The translations under genes were made by a program, and so were the position numbers. The notes below the pieces were generated by a model. That model saw nothing but the letters and a program-made list of their open reading frames with translations. It searched no databases and was not told the DNA's origin. 59,584 nt of DNA. Origin: JBEHWX01 sp048498995 (GTDB lineage Bacteria; Bacteroidota; Ignavibacteria; OLB7). The stretch covers positions 1-59,584 of the forward strand of contig JBEHWX010000029.1 in NCBI GenBank assembly GCA_048498995.1, read 5' to 3'. The stretch's first letter is position 1, and the number at the start of each line of letters is the position of its first letter. Of this stretch, positions 8,969-19,416 are shown in pieces.

Positions 8969-11916
8969 TCGTTCTCCTCCGTCTTCCGCTGTCGGTACCA
9001 TTCGAGGATGTCATCATCGGTCATGCCGAGCTTCTCCTTCAGGAGCGAGACCTTCCGCTTCTGCAGCTCCTTCAGGGCCGCATCGGCCTCGGCGCGCTCC
9101 TGTTCGGAGAGATCGCCGTCGAGCCGCCTGGCGCCGAGCTCCCGCATCCGTCCATCGATCGTCCGGAGCTCGTCGAGCACCTTCGCCTTTTCCAGCTCCG
9201 GCAGCGCGCCGGCCGGCAGCCGGTCGAGCGAGGGGAGCGCGAGCGTCGTCGAGTCGAGCGCGAACGGATCGACCAGCTTCGGCGCGGAGATATCCGGAAG
9301 GGAGAGCTCCGTCGGATCGGGAATCGTCGGGTGCTCGCCGCCGAGCACCTTCACGCTCTGCGCGTCCGGCCCGATCCGCACGTCGAGCAGATCGAACGAT
9401 CCGCCTGCCCCCACCGGTCCGCTCGAATCGCTCCGCATGCCGGACTCGGCGAACGCTCCGGGCCAGTCGGCGCGCATCCCCCCGGCCTGGCCGCCCCCCT
9501 GCTCCTGCGTCTTGTTGCCGTAGGTCCAGTCGCGCGGATCGTCCGGCGTGTGGTACTGCGTCTCGGCGATCGTCTTCATCCCGCGCTCGGTCTCCCGGAT
9601 CTTTCTCACCAGCTTTCCCTCGCCGTTGTACTGATAGTAGAGGCCGAAGTGCTGGTCGTCGAACTGGGTGATCAGGCGCATCGTGTTCGGATCGTAGACA
9701 TAGCAGTTCATCTCCGTCTCGCCGGGCTGCACCCGGATGTCGTCCACCCAGCCGGAGCTCGAGAAGGTGATATCGACGCTCGATCCGAGGCCGAGCTGAC
9801 TGCCGGCGTAGGAGTATTCGAACAGCACCCATTCGCCGCTGCGGGCCACCTTGCGCGGCCCGTCGGCCGGCGCGATGCCGAGGATGGGGGAGGCCTGAGA
9901 AAGGATCACCGGATCGTCAGGCGTGCCGCGCGCCCAGAACCTGATCAGCAGCCCTTCATCCTTGATCTGCTGATTGATCGTGATGCCGCTGACCAGAACC
10001 GTGGGGCTAGTGAAGTGATAGGATTTCCTGCCGGAGTGGGCCACGTCGGTCACCACGCCGGCGGCGGCGCCGGTGAGGGTGGAGGGATCATCCTCGAAGC
10101 TCTTGAACTCCACCGTCCCATACTCGGCGTTCCGGGCAATCAGCCTCGGCACCGTGTTCCTGTGGGCGAACTTCGCGGTGCTCGGAACACCGAGCGCGTC
10201 GAGCTGTCCGACCACTTCGCCGAAGGGAGCGTACGCGGTCACCGAGTCGCGCTTGAGCCACCTGGTGAGATCGTTGGCCTTCTCGACCTTCCAGTTGAAG
10301 AGCCTGAACTGCGTGAAGACGCCGGCGTCGCGATAGCTCCGGCCGCTCGAGTTGCCGGAGAGCACATCCGACTTGTAGAGGGAATTCTTGACCGGGCGCC
10401 ACTTGCCGCGGATGCCGAGCTCGTGGCTGCTGAAGGGGAATACTCCCGTGGGCAGACCGTACTCGGTGAAGGAGTAGGGCCAGACATCGGCGTAGGTCTG
10501 CGCGAAGTCGTCGATCACGCCGAGCATCTCCTCGTGGCCGGCCATCGGCTCGCAGAGGATGAGGCAGGAGAAGGGAATCTTGCAGCACTCCCCGCAACCG
10601 CCGTTCAGCTTGTAGATGATCTGTCCGGTGAGGGTGTCGATCTGGAACGTTCCCCCCTCCGGGAACGTCATGCAGCATTGATCGCCCGGAACGATGTCGG
10701 TGAGGATCTGCATGATCCGCGTCGAGCAGGGCCCCGACTCGATGTCGCCGTTGTTGAAGTAGGTGAAGGTCAGATACCCGCTCGCATCGTTGCCGAACCG
10801 GCCGTAGTTGCTGGTGAAGGTGTTGTCGTTGAGATAGTAAGCGGCCAGGTCCCGCGCACGCTGGGGCATGTCCGGGTTGCCGTTCCCGTCGACCGCGGTG
10901 AAGGTCTTGTTCTGGCGACAACTCCAGGTGACGTCCGGATTGTCGCTGGTCCACGCGGACTTCACCCTGAACGCTCCGTCGCCGGCGACGGTCCCGCAGG
11001 CGGCCGAGCCTATCGCGGCCGAGGTCGTCAGCGTGCACGCGCCTCCGGCCCGATCGAGGATGTCGATCGTCAACGACTGACGGTCGAGCCGGGCGACACC
11101 GCCGACCCGGTCGACGAGGAAGCTCGGATTCGTCGGAAAGAAGTGGAGGAACGAGCTGCCGACCTTCGGGGTTCCGAGGATGTCGTAGCTCGTCGAAAGA
11201 ATGTCGCTGGCGCCGGAGGCATCCTTGAGCGTCGTCAGGTAGGAGGAGGGGAACCCGCTTCCCCAGGGCATTTCGTAGGCCGGCACCGCGGCGACCGTGG
11301 AGGCGCAGGAGGTGAAGAAGGGGAGCGAGCCGATGCCGTCGAGCCCCTGCACGTCCATGGCATACACGGCATCGAGCCAGTCGTTCAGGGCGCTCACCAG
11401 TGGATGCGAATCGATCGGCACCTCCCGCGTGTGCGACAGCGTCAGATCCACGCAGAGCGTGACGTATCCGGGCGTGTGCGAGATGCGAATCACCCTCGGC
11501 ATCCGGGTGTCGGCCGTTCGGCTGCCATCGCCCCGCTTGGCCGATGGCGTCGGCTCGAGCAGGCGGACCGAGTCGCACTCGCCGTTCATTCCGCGGAACT
11601 TGACGAATCCGCCGCCGGACCTGACGACGTACCGTTCACCCGTCGCGATCGATGTGTTGATGTCGTCGACCAGGCGCAGGCGATCGTCCATGGTCTGGGC
11701 ACGCGCGGAGATGGCCGCGCCACACCCGATCAGCAGCAGCAGGAGCATCCGAAGGAAGCCGGACGGAAGCACCGGACGCCCCGGCGCGGGAAGGCACCGG
11801 ACATGCCCGCGCCCTCCGCCGGGCCGCTCCGCGGATACCACTCCGGCCACGTGGGAGCGACGCTCGGCCCTCTCTATGGCAATTGTCTCCATGGCTTTCC
11901 TTGCTGGTCTCATCAT
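8965..11916 (-). CDS. RHS-associated secreted protein with C-terminal coiled coil
   Basis: A 983-aa protein. The ATG at 11916 overlaps the preceding stop (ATGA). An inner ATG just before MLLLLLIGCGAAISARAQ would leave a standard signal peptide directly at the N-terminus, so the true start is uncertain. The body is a large beta-rich, Cys-containing region. Near residues 745-800 a single RHS-like motif appears (CYVYDPNTMRLITQFDD, then YYQYNGEGKLVRKIRETE). From memory this motif marks a conserved, uncharacterised partner of large RHS proteins in Bacteroidota. The last ~110 residues are charged and helical (LDELRTIDGRMRELGARRL ... ALKELQKRK) and look like a coiled coil. The function is not established. 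The location implies a structural or assembly role with the RHS toxin. Confidence 0.8.
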   Translation of the reverse strand: MMRPARKAMETIAIERAERRSHVAGVVSAERPGGGRGHVRCLPAPGRPVLPSGFLRMLLLLLIGCGAAISARAQTMDDRLRLVDDINTSIATGERYVVRSGGGFVKFRGMNGECDSVRLLEPTPSAKRGDGSRTADTRMPRVIRISHTPGYVTLCVDLTLSHTREVPIDSHPLVSALNDWLDAVYAMDVQGLDGIGSLPFFTSCASTVAAVPAYEMPWGSGFPSSYLTTLKDASGASDILSTSYDILGTPKVGSSFLHFFPTNPSFLVDRVGGVARLDRQSLTIDILDRAGGACTLTTSAAIGSAACGTVAGDGAFRVKSAWTSDNPDVTWSCRQNKTFTAVDGNGNPDMPQRARDLAAYYLNDNTFTSNYGRFGNDASGYLTFTYFNNGDIESGPCSTRIMQILTDIVPGDQCCMTFPEGGTFQIDTLTGQIIYKLNGGCGECCKIPFSCLILCEPMAGHEEMLGVIDDFAQTYADVWPYSFTEYGLPTGVFPFSSHELGIRGKWRPVKNSLYKSDVLSGNSSGRSYRDAGVFTQFRLFNWKVEKANDLTRWLKRDSVTAYAPFGEVVGQLDALGVPSTAKFAHRNTVPRLIARNAEYGTVEFKSFEDDPSTLTGAAAGVVTDVAHSGRKSYHFTSPTVLVSGITINQQIKDEGLLIRFWARGTPDDPVILSQASPILGIAPADGPRKVARSGEWVLFEYSYAGSQLGLGSSVDITFSSSGWVDDIRVQPGETEMNCYVYDPNTMRLITQFDDQHFGLYYQYNGEGKLVRKIRETERGMKTIAETQYHTPDDPRDWTYGNKTQEQGGGQAGGMRADWPGAFAESGMRSDSSGPVGAGGSFDLLDVRIGPDAQSVKVLGGEHPTIPDPTELSLPDISAPKLVDPFALDSTTLALPSLDRLPAGALPELEKAKVLDELRTIDGRMRELGARRLDGDLSEQERAEADAALKELQKRKVSLLKEKLGMTDDDILEWYRQRKTEENE

Positions 11917-14900
11917 GGAATCTGCTTGGTCGCCCATCGGCGGGGTCCATACGTGGTAATGCTTCCGGCCGCGGCGGAGAGCTGGTTGGTCTTGCCGCTT
12001 CTGACGACCTCGAAATCCACCTCCTCCATCACGTTCGTGCTCGGCGAGGAGAAGGATACCGGCTCGAGCTTGAGCCGGTTGCCGATCACATCCAGCACCT
12101 GGTAGATCCCCCGATCGCCGGGGGCGGTGAACACCGGCCGCGTGGAGGCATCGAAATGCGTGAGCCTGATCAGATCTCCCGAGCTGAACCGGGACGTCAT
12201 GCGGCAGGCCGCGGCCGGATCGCTGTAGGAGATGCTCAGGTAATGCACCCCCTGGTCGTAGAACTTCTTCACCGTCACCCCTCCCTTGCCCGAGAGGATG
12301 ATGGTCCTCTCGTTGGAGGCCTTCTGCCCCATCGCCTCGTATTCCTTCGATGCGGGGAAGGAATAGGTGTGATAGAGCCCCACGTGCTTCGCGGTGGCCG
12401 GCGCTCCGAACGGTGGCGACAACTGCAGCTTGAGTCCGTCGTAGCCGTCGGACGTCCGCGTGAGGAATGGCCGCCCCGTGGCCGGATTGAACGCGACGTT
12501 ATCGGTACGATGGTATACTCCATCGCGATAGACGGTCAGCCCCTTCAGGATCGCCGGATAGCGGACCACCTTGGAGGTAACGTGCGTGCGCAGCTTCTTC
12601 TCGCTGTAGGCGATGCTCGGTGCGGCCGTGGTGATCGGCCCGAACACGAAGGGGATCCAGGGAACGATGCTGACGCTCACGTCGATCTCGACGTTGCCGT
12701 CGACCGCGATATCCTCCACCGAGCGCCCCATCATCGTCACATCCATCTCCTTGCCGGGGGAGCCGGGCGTGTCCACCTCGGAGACGCCGTCGTTCATCAT
12801 CACGCTCTCGCCCGGCTCGAAATAGTCGTACTGCTGCTGCGCGCTCATCGACCAGGTAGTGGTGTCGGCATACGTCCCTCCATAGGTGGAGATACGCCGC
12901 GGCTGGCCGTGCATGTTGTTCAGCACGAAGCGATATCCTTGAGTCATCCAGACGTTGGCCTTGCCGAAGGAGACGGGGCCGAGCGGCACCGTGGGAATCC
13001 AGTCGCGCACGGCGTCGATCTGCGTTTCGTCGACGCTCCGGCCGTAGATCGGCGAGGTCGCGTCGAAGGGATAGTCCTTCGCGGTGATGAACTCGTTGAC
13101 GACGAAGCCGTTCCTGGTGCTGCCGGCATGGATGGGCCTGACGACGACGCGGGAATAGCCGACCGAGGGGGCGGGGAGAAGAGACTCGCCGAGCGGCCCC
13201 TCGAACTCCTCCCGCTCGTCGCCGGCGATGATGCGCTCCATCGATCCGGCCGGCGTCCGCTTGACCAGCGAGGTCACCAGCGAGCTCTCCTCGCGTCCGG
13301 TCGCCGGCTCGTTGACCGCCACGCCGCTGCTCTGTCCGTCCGGTGTCTGATAGAGATATTCGCTGCCGTAGAGCGTCGCCGCGCCGGACTCGAGGCCCGG
13401 ATCGTACATCAGCAGGCGCTTCACCCGCACGCCGCCGCCGAGCTTGGCGCGGGTCATCGGCACGCGGAGATAGGAGAGGTCGTGGTTGATGTTCTCCGCG
13501 TTGCAGACATCGCCGGTGAGCGCCTGCGCCACGGTCTTGCCGAGGAGCGTGGTGATCACGCCGATGATGTTGCCGTCATCCTCCAACCCTCCCTCGCTCG
13601 CGTCGCAGACCTGCCCGATCCGGAGATTCCCCCGCTTGGAGGTCTTGTAGAGATCCTCGCAGACATCCGACGGCGTGTCGTAGCTCTCGCTAGTGGAGCC
13701 GACCGAGATATAGAGCCCGTGGCTGTCGACGCCGACATCCTGCACCGAGGCGAAGCCGGTGATATACTCGGAGGTGCAGTTCTGCAGGTTCGCCGGCATC
13801 GTCACGCCGAGCAGCGATCCCTTCAGGGGAAAGAGCATCTTGTAGTAGATCTTCTCCCCATCATCCTTGAACCGCTTCCTGATCATCGCGGCCAGCGTGT
13901 TCAGCTCGACCGCCTGCGGCGAGCCGGCCGGCTGGTCGTCCCGCAGGCCGAGATCGCTCACGTCGAGATAGAATCGGTTCGCCGGCGACGGATTTCCGCT
14001 CACGCTCTTGAGCGATACCATCGCCATCGCCGGGCGGTCCTGCACGTAGCGGTAATCGTTCTGCTCGTACTGGACGTGGATCTCTCCGCCGGAGGGGAGC
14101 TTGATCCACTTGAGCTGCCACGCGGCGGGATCGAACTGATCCAGATCCGGGGCCTGGTTCACCCAGGGATTCATCGCGTCGTGCCGGACGCGGCCATCGT
14201 ACTGGTAGTTTCCCCACCGGTCGAGAATGAAGGGGGAGTAATTGGGGTTCTGCGCGCTCTGAGTCATCTCGCTGGTGGACATGCCGGGGAATCTCAATGG
14301 CTCGGGGGCGCCACCGGCGAAGAAGTGATCGGCGAAGCCGACGATGCTCCCGTAGGTGCCCTGCACCTCGGTGGCGAAGTACTGGCTCCGCTTGTATTCG
14401 TAGCCGAAGACATAGGGGCTGATCCGCGCGTTGAGCGCCCCATCGTACTCGAACCAGATCTTCCGGAGCGTCAGGTGTCCGGAGCCGGACTTCGCGTTCG
14501 GCAGATCGCGGCAGAGGGAATAGTCGTAGTCGAAGTTGACGGTCTGCAGGAGCTTGCCGGGATTTCCCTGCGCGTTCTTGGCGTAGAGCTCGATCCGGAT
14601 GAGCTTCCGCTGCTTCACGTTGGTGCCTTCCGAGCCACGGCCGTCGACGCCGTCGGAGGCGGATGGCTCGTCGTGGTTCGCCTCCCAGGCATCGTCACGG
14701 TCGCCGGTGATGAACTTGGCGATATGCGTCTTGGTCTCGATCGACTCGAGGAAGTAGAGCTCCTTGTCGCCGAGCACCACGCTCCCGACGTCATCGTCCG
14801 GGTCCGAGAGGCTGTTACGATTGTAGAGCAGGCCGGAGTAGGGGATGCGCCAGCGATACCACGAGGCGCTGGCCGTGGCGCCGTTGTCGGTCTTGTCGGT

Positions 14901-16829
14901 CGAGCCGGCGGTCCTCACATAATTGAACTTCGTGTAGCCGCCGTAGTCGTCCGGCGACGGTCCGTTGCTCGTGCGATCCACGAAGTCGGAGGTGGTGATC
15001 TCGGTCAGCAGATAGGAGCTCGCGTACGGAGCATCCCTCTCCTCGCCGGCCACCACCTCGGCGTCGGCCGGCGTGGTCGAGCGGCGCGCTATGTGGTTCC
15101 GGTCGATGCGTCCGCGGCTCAAGCCGGCCAGGCCGAACTGATAGTTCCGTTCGTTGCGGGAATAGACCGGGAGCCCGTAGACGTAGCTCTGCCCATCCTC
15201 CCCCACGACCGAGAACTCTCCGATCTGATCCTTCATCGACGTCTTCGTCCTGTCGACGTGCGAGCGCGTGGTGCCTCCCCGCTCGTAGGAGTTGTAGTAG
15301 CGCCGGATCTGGGGGAACCCCGGGATGTAGTGATACGAGCTCTGCAGCATTTCGGCGTTGGTGTGGTAGCCGATGTAGGAGGCGCGCCCGCTCCGGCGGC
15401 CGTTGTTCATCAGCTCGAAGACACCCCTGTTCGACAGGCTGGGATCGGCGCTCCTGAAACCGTACGGCCCTCCGAGATCGTTCCCGGCCTGCGTCGCGTT
15501 GTCGTTGTCGGCGTAGAGGACATTGCCGCCGAGATCGTTGTTGAGTCGGAAGAAGTAGGGCTCGTCGTAGTCGCCGTCGTCGGTGGTGCCGTACTTGGCG
15601 AATCCCGATCGCGCCGCCGGCTTCCAGCCGGAGACCGAGAGCGTGTGGACGCCGATGCCGATATCGAATCCGACGCCGAAGTTGAGCACGCCGGCGTGCA
15701 CCTCGCCCCCCATCTGTCCGATCGTCGTGATGCTCGTCTTCTCGTTCGGGTAGAAGTGTCCGGGCCGACGGTTGTACGCACGGAACGCGCCGCCGACTCC
15801 CTGGCCGGTGACCGCGAAGTTGTCGGCGTTGCTGAAGGGGATGCCGAGATACAGATCGCGCTTGTTGTAGGGAGCATCCTTCTCCACGTAGTAGTCCATC
15901 ATCGACTCCTCGTCCGCCTCGGCGGAGTAGAGATAGCCGTAGGCGTGCAGATCGTCGGGGAGCTCGGAGGTCTCCTGCTTCGTGTAGCTGCCGTTGAGGC
16001 CGACCTCCGCGCCGATCGGCAGGAAGGCGGCGCAGAACAGGGGAGAGAGGGAGAAGTTGACCGAGCTGCCGGAATAGGCCGAGACGTTGACGGGGCGCAT
16101 CGGCTCGGCCCAGGTATACATGCCGTACTGCCTGCCGAGAAGATCGAGCTGCCGGAGGCCGGACATCGACGCGGCCACGGTGCTGCTCTGCTCATCCAGC
16201 TTCGCGGCCTTCGCAAGCCCGCTGAGAATGCCCGCCGTGTTGATCGAGTAGGAGAAGCTTCCTCCCCCGTTGTCCACGTTGTAGCCGAGGCTCCCGATGC
16301 CCTTGGCATCCACGCTGAGTCCGGCGGTGTAGCCGAATCCCTTATAGTTGTTGTAGCGGAGCGAGGCCTGAAGTCCGAGCCCGACGCCGTCGAAGCTGAA
16401 GATCTCGGTCGTCGCGTGCGCGCCGACGGTCACCGTCCAGTTCGGCTTGGTCTTGTTCCAGTATCTGACCGTCGCCCCCTTGCAGTCGTCGGGGAAGCCG
16501 CGCTTGTTTCTGGTGATCGCGCCGGGGTTCAGGGTCCATCCGTAGCCTACCCAGGAGGCTTCCCCCTCGGGGGATTCGCCGCTGTGGTAGGAGAGGGAAA
16601 CGGCGTAGCCGCTTCCGTTCGGTCCCGGAACGTTCAGCACCGGAAGGTTGTAGGTGAACGCGCCGGTGAACTCGTTCACCATGCTCGTTGTCGTCACCGG
16701 CTCGAAGCTGGAGAACTCCGGCTGCGTCGGACCGCTGGTGAGCGCCAGCGCCGCCAGCGGTTGCACTATCTCGAGGACGAGCGCGCCCAGCAGGGCGCGT
16801 GCGATCGACCTGATGACCTTCTGATTCAT
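11913..16829 (-). CDS. Large RHS-associated surface protein (SpvB/RHS N-terminal-like)
   Basis: A 1638-aa protein starting at MNQKVIRS with a signal peptide (ALLGALVLEIVQPLAALA). The first ~120 mature residues carry the pattern FTYNLPVLNVPGPNGSGYAV, then LSYHSGE, then ASWVGYGWTLNPGAITR. I recognise this as the N-terminal hallmark of very large Bacteroidota proteins encoded beside RHS genes, distantly like the SpvB/TcB entrance (LSY.SG ... GWGW). The rest is beta-rich with many Tyr/Asp motifs but few regular YD repeats. It is preceded by the FG-GAP gene (46-nt gap) and overlaps the next gene by 4 nt. A cocoon or export scaffold for the toxin is a possible role, by analogy with the TcB-TcC toxin complex. 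This is inference. Confidence 0.82.
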   Translation of the reverse strand: MNQKVIRSIARALLGALVLEIVQPLAALALTSGPTQPEFSSFEPVTTTSMVNEFTGAFTYNLPVLNVPGPNGSGYAVSLSYHSGESPEGEASWVGYGWTLNPGAITRNKRGFPDDCKGATVRYWNKTKPNWTVTVGAHATTEIFSFDGVGLGLQASLRYNNYKGFGYTAGLSVDAKGIGSLGYNVDNGGGSFSYSINTAGILSGLAKAAKLDEQSSTVAASMSGLRQLDLLGRQYGMYTWAEPMRPVNVSAYSGSSVNFSLSPLFCAAFLPIGAEVGLNGSYTKQETSELPDDLHAYGYLYSAEADEESMMDYYVEKDAPYNKRDLYLGIPFSNADNFAVTGQGVGGAFRAYNRRPGHFYPNEKTSITTIGQMGGEVHAGVLNFGVGFDIGIGVHTLSVSGWKPAARSGFAKYGTTDDGDYDEPYFFRLNNDLGGNVLYADNDNATQAGNDLGGPYGFRSADPSLSNRGVFELMNNGRRSGRASYIGYHTNAEMLQSSYHYIPGFPQIRRYYNSYERGGTTRSHVDRTKTSMKDQIGEFSVVGEDGQSYVYGLPVYSRNERNYQFGLAGLSRGRIDRNHIARRSTTPADAEVVAGEERDAPYASSYLLTEITTSDFVDRTSNGPSPDDYGGYTKFNYVRTAGSTDKTDNGATASASWYRWRIPYSGLLYNRNSLSDPDDDVGSVVLGDKELYFLESIETKTHIAKFITGDRDDAWEANHDEPSASDGVDGRGSEGTNVKQRKLIRIELYAKNAQGNPGKLLQTVNFDYDYSLCRDLPNAKSGSGHLTLRKIWFEYDGALNARISPYVFGYEYKRSQYFATEVQGTYGSIVGFADHFFAGGAPEPLRFPGMSTSEMTQSAQNPNYSPFILDRWGNYQYDGRVRHDAMNPWVNQAPDLDQFDPAAWQLKWIKLPSGGEIHVQYEQNDYRYVQDRPAMAMVSLKSVSGNPSPANRFYLDVSDLGLRDDQPAGSPQAVELNTLAAMIRKRFKDDGEKIYYKMLFPLKGSLLGVTMPANLQNCTSEYITGFASVQDVGVDSHGLYISVGSTSESYDTPSDVCEDLYKTSKRGNLRIGQVCDASEGGLEDDGNIIGVITTLLGKTVAQALTGDVCNAENINHDLSYLRVPMTRAKLGGGVRVKRLLMYDPGLESGAATLYGSEYLYQTPDGQSSGVAVNEPATGREESSLVTSLVKRTPAGSMERIIAGDEREEFEGPLGESLLPAPSVGYSRVVVRPIHAGSTRNGFVVNEFITAKDYPFDATSPIYGRSVDETQIDAVRDWIPTVPLGPVSFGKANVWMTQGYRFVLNNMHGQPRRISTYGGTYADTTTWSMSAQQQYDYFEPGESVMMNDGVSEVDTPGSPGKEMDVTMMGRSVEDIAVDGNVEIDVSVSIVPWIPFVFGPITTAAPSIAYSEKKLRTHVTSKVVRYPAILKGLTVYRDGVYHRTDNVAFNPATGRPFLTRTSDGYDGLKLQLSPPFGAPATAKHVGLYHTYSFPASKEYEAMGQKASNERTIILSGKGGVTVKKFYDQGVHYLSISYSDPAAACRMTSRFSSGDLIRLTHFDASTRPVFTAPGDRGIYQVLDVIGNRLKLEPVSFSSPSTNVMEEVDFEVVRSGKTNQLSAAAGSITTYGPRRWATKQIP

Positions 16830-16875
16830 GGTGCAGCGAATGGATCGTGTCGTTGATGCGGGCCGGGCATGGCCG

Positions 16876-19164
16876 TCAGTGCGCGAGAACCACCTTCCGG
16901 GCAATCTCCCCGTCGGGCGTCGTCAGTCTACAGTTATAGACTCCCTGCGGGAGCCGCTTTCCGTCATTCCCCCGTGCTTCCCACGTCGCCGCGTGCTCGC
17001 CGGCCGGCTGTGCCTCGTCGACGAGCGTGGCCACGAGCTCTCCCTGGAGAGAGTAGATCGCCAGGCGGACCTGTCCCGCCTCGGGGAGGGCATAGGTGAT
17101 CGTCAGAAGGGAGGTGAAGGGATTCGGGGAGGCCGCGAGCGAGACGGTGCCGGCGCTCGTGGTCGAGGAGCCCGCGCCGACGCGATAGATCGCGTCGACC
17201 GGAACGCCGGTGAAGCGCTCGGTGGTCCGGCGGCCGTCGTTCCATCGCACCACGACCGAATCGATCGCTCCGGCCTGGCCGAGTCCGAAGTGCAGCCGCA
17301 TCGGCCGCTGCATCAGCAGCCCGTTGCCGGATGCGAGCCCCTGCGTCTGCGCCACGCCGCCGGCGTAGACCGTTGCCTCGGCGCCGACCGCCGAAGCTCC
17401 CCCCCTCGAAACATCGAGCTCGACGAACCGGTTCGCGTAGGTGCCGGTGTTCCGGAACAGCCGCAACCGGCCGTCGGCGACCGTCGCCAGATCGAGGAGG
17501 CCGTCGTTGTCGTAATCGACCCAGACTGCGTCCGGTCCGGCGGCCACCCGCTCGAGCCCGTAGTCGAACGTCTTCGTCTCGAAGCGATGATCGGGGGTCT
17601 GCTCGCAGATCGACAGATAGCGGCACTCCGAGGAGGTCGTCATCACAAAGTCGGGGAGGCGATCGTTGTTGACATCGCCCCATGCGCCTCCGGCCTGCCG
17701 CGTGTCCCGCTCGATCTCATCCCCTCCGGGGGCAAGCTCGTAGGCGGGGGCGCCGGCGTTTCTGTAGATGCTTCCGCCGGCGGCCGCGTCGCCGGCCGTT
17801 CCCTTGTCGGTGGCCGCTCCGTCGGCGATCGATGCGCGCGGAAGCGGTCGCGGCAGAAATGCCGCGGGGAGCAGCAGGTCCGGAGCGCCGTCGCCGTCGT
17901 AATCGCGCCAGTCGCATCCCGCCACGCGGGCGCCGCGCGATGCACGCATGATCTCGCTTCCGTAGACGCCATCCTTCCCCCGCCGCCAGAGCTCGTTCAG
18001 GCCGTTCTCCCTGACCACGTACAGCTCGAGCCTGCCGTCGCGGTCCACTTCGACCCAGGCCGCTCCGGCGCATCCGGATGCGCCGGAGTCGACCGCCAGC
18101 AGCGAGCCGCCGTCGCGGAAGCCATGCCCGGCGTCGTTGAGAAGAAGGTGATCGCGCCTCCCGTCTCCGGCGCTCTGGCCGACGAAGAGATCCAGATGAT
18201 CATCGCCGTCGGCATCGGCCACGGCGAAGCTGGTGGGATCGGTCAGGGTGCGAAGCTCCAGCTCACGGCGCGTGAAGCCGCCATGCGTATCGTTGATGAA
18301 GAGCGCGGCGGCGGGCATCGAGGAATCGGCCGATCCGAGGAAGAGAATGTCCGGGTAGCCGTCGTTATCGGCGTCGATGAAGAGCTGGGCGCGCGGCGCT
18401 CCCGACAGTCCCGCCGAGGCGGTCACGTCGGTGAAGGTGCCGTTGCCGTCGTTTCTGCGGAGCCGTCCGTCGAAGAGGAGATCCAGATCTCCGTCGCGGT
18501 CGATATCGCCCCAGGCGATGCCGCGATTCCAGCGGATCGAATCGTCGGCGATCTCCTCATCGGTCGCGCCGGCCCTCGCGTCGACCATCCGCGGCGCCGG
18601 CGGCGCCTTCGCGTAGGTGACCGTCGCCTCGATCGCGTAGGCGTAGGCGCCGGAGCGCCAGCCGCCGTCGGCGTACTTCAGGAACTGGAAGAGATATCTG
18701 TCGGTCGGGCTCGAGCAGCTCGGCGTCTTGGCCTCGTTGTCCGAGAGAAGAACCACGCCGGGGGCGAGGTGATCGACGGCCACGAAGAAGTGATGATGGT
18801 CGATATGCGCCGGGTTGCGAAGCTCGACGGTGATCCGCTCCACGCCGGCGCGCGTCTTGGTGATCCTGATCGGCGTGACGAGATCCCGCTCGATGATCGG
18901 CGCGGGGAGCCCCGCCTCGTACCCGAAGACGTGCACGGTCGCCGTTCCACGGGCGCCGCCGAGCGTGATCGTCACCCGCTCGAGCTCGCCGGGACGCGGG
19001 ATCTCGAAGCGCGCCGCCTGCATCACGATCTCCGGATCCCGGTAGTAGACCAGCCTGCTCGTCGGATTGTACACCCGCAGGGGCGCATCATCCTTCGCGC
19101 CGAGGAGCGTGACCGGCAGCAGAAGCGTCAGGGACGCCAGGAGGATTCGGGTGTTGATGCTCAT
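16876..19164 (-). CDS. FG-GAP/ASPIC-UnbV surface protein with T9SS sorting tail
   Basis: A 762-aa protein, first gene of the RHS operon. The start is MSINTRIL, giving a signal peptide (LLASLTLLLPVTLLGA). Residues about 205-600 contain repeated calcium-type motifs of FG-GAP/VCBS beta-propellers (DIDRDGDLDLLF, DADNDGYPDILF, DYDGDGAPDLLL, DYDNDGLLDLAT). An ASPIC/UnbV domain follows (RFVELDVSRGGASAVGAEA ... VRWNDGRRTTERF). The C-terminus (SPNPFTSLLTITYALP ... GVYNCRLTTPDGEI) is a FlgD-like/Por-type sorting domain that directs proteins through type IX secretion to the cell surface. Its link to the RHS genes is positional. It may serve as an adhesin or carrier. Confidence 0.88.
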   Translation of the reverse strand: MSINTRILLASLTLLLPVTLLGAKDDAPLRVYNPTSRLVYYRDPEIVMQAARFEIPRPGELERVTITLGGARGTATVHVFGYEAGLPAPIIERDLVTPIRITKTRAGVERITVELRNPAHIDHHHFFVAVDHLAPGVVLLSDNEAKTPSCSSPTDRYLFQFLKYADGGWRSGAYAYAIEATVTYAKAPPAPRMVDARAGATDEEIADDSIRWNRGIAWGDIDRDGDLDLLFDGRLRRNDGNGTFTDVTASAGLSGAPRAQLFIDADNDGYPDILFLGSADSSMPAAALFINDTHGGFTRRELELRTLTDPTSFAVADADGDDHLDLFVGQSAGDGRRDHLLLNDAGHGFRDGGSLLAVDSGASGCAGAAWVEVDRDGRLELYVVRENGLNELWRRGKDGVYGSEIMRASRGARVAGCDWRDYDGDGAPDLLLPAAFLPRPLPRASIADGAATDKGTAGDAAAGGSIYRNAGAPAYELAPGGDEIERDTRQAGGAWGDVNNDRLPDFVMTTSSECRYLSICEQTPDHRFETKTFDYGLERVAAGPDAVWVDYDNDGLLDLATVADGRLRLFRNTGTYANRFVELDVSRGGASAVGAEATVYAGGVAQTQGLASGNGLLMQRPMRLHFGLGQAGAIDSVVVRWNDGRRTTERFTGVPVDAIYRVGAGSSTTSAGTVSLAASPNPFTSLLTITYALPEAGQVRLAIYSLQGELVATLVDEAQPAGEHAATWEARGNDGKRLPQGVYNCRLTTPDGEIARKVVLAH

Positions 19165-19416
19165 ACGTGGCTCGTCGTGAGGCGGAGAGGAGCGGCGCCG
19201 GCGCCGCCCTGGTTCCGCGATACATGTTGCGCGCTCCCTCACCGGAATGACCATGCGGTCGACGCCTGAGGCGGGGAGCCGTGGATGCGACGATGGGGAC
19301 TACGGATGTCCGCGATGATGCGTGATGCTCTTCCGGAGGGGAGCGGAAGGAGCGCTCGTGGAGCTATTCGGGACACAAGAAAACGTGGCGGCGCGCGCGA
19401 TTCAATGGAGCATGAG

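Noticed and set aside
1597..16856. Very long plus-strand open frames (1987, 1049 and 1657 codons) opposite the RHS genes
   Set aside because: They are Arg/Val/His/Gly-rich with no recognisable domain, and lie antisense to proteins with signal peptides and known motifs. GC-rich codon use on the true strand leaves few stops on the other.
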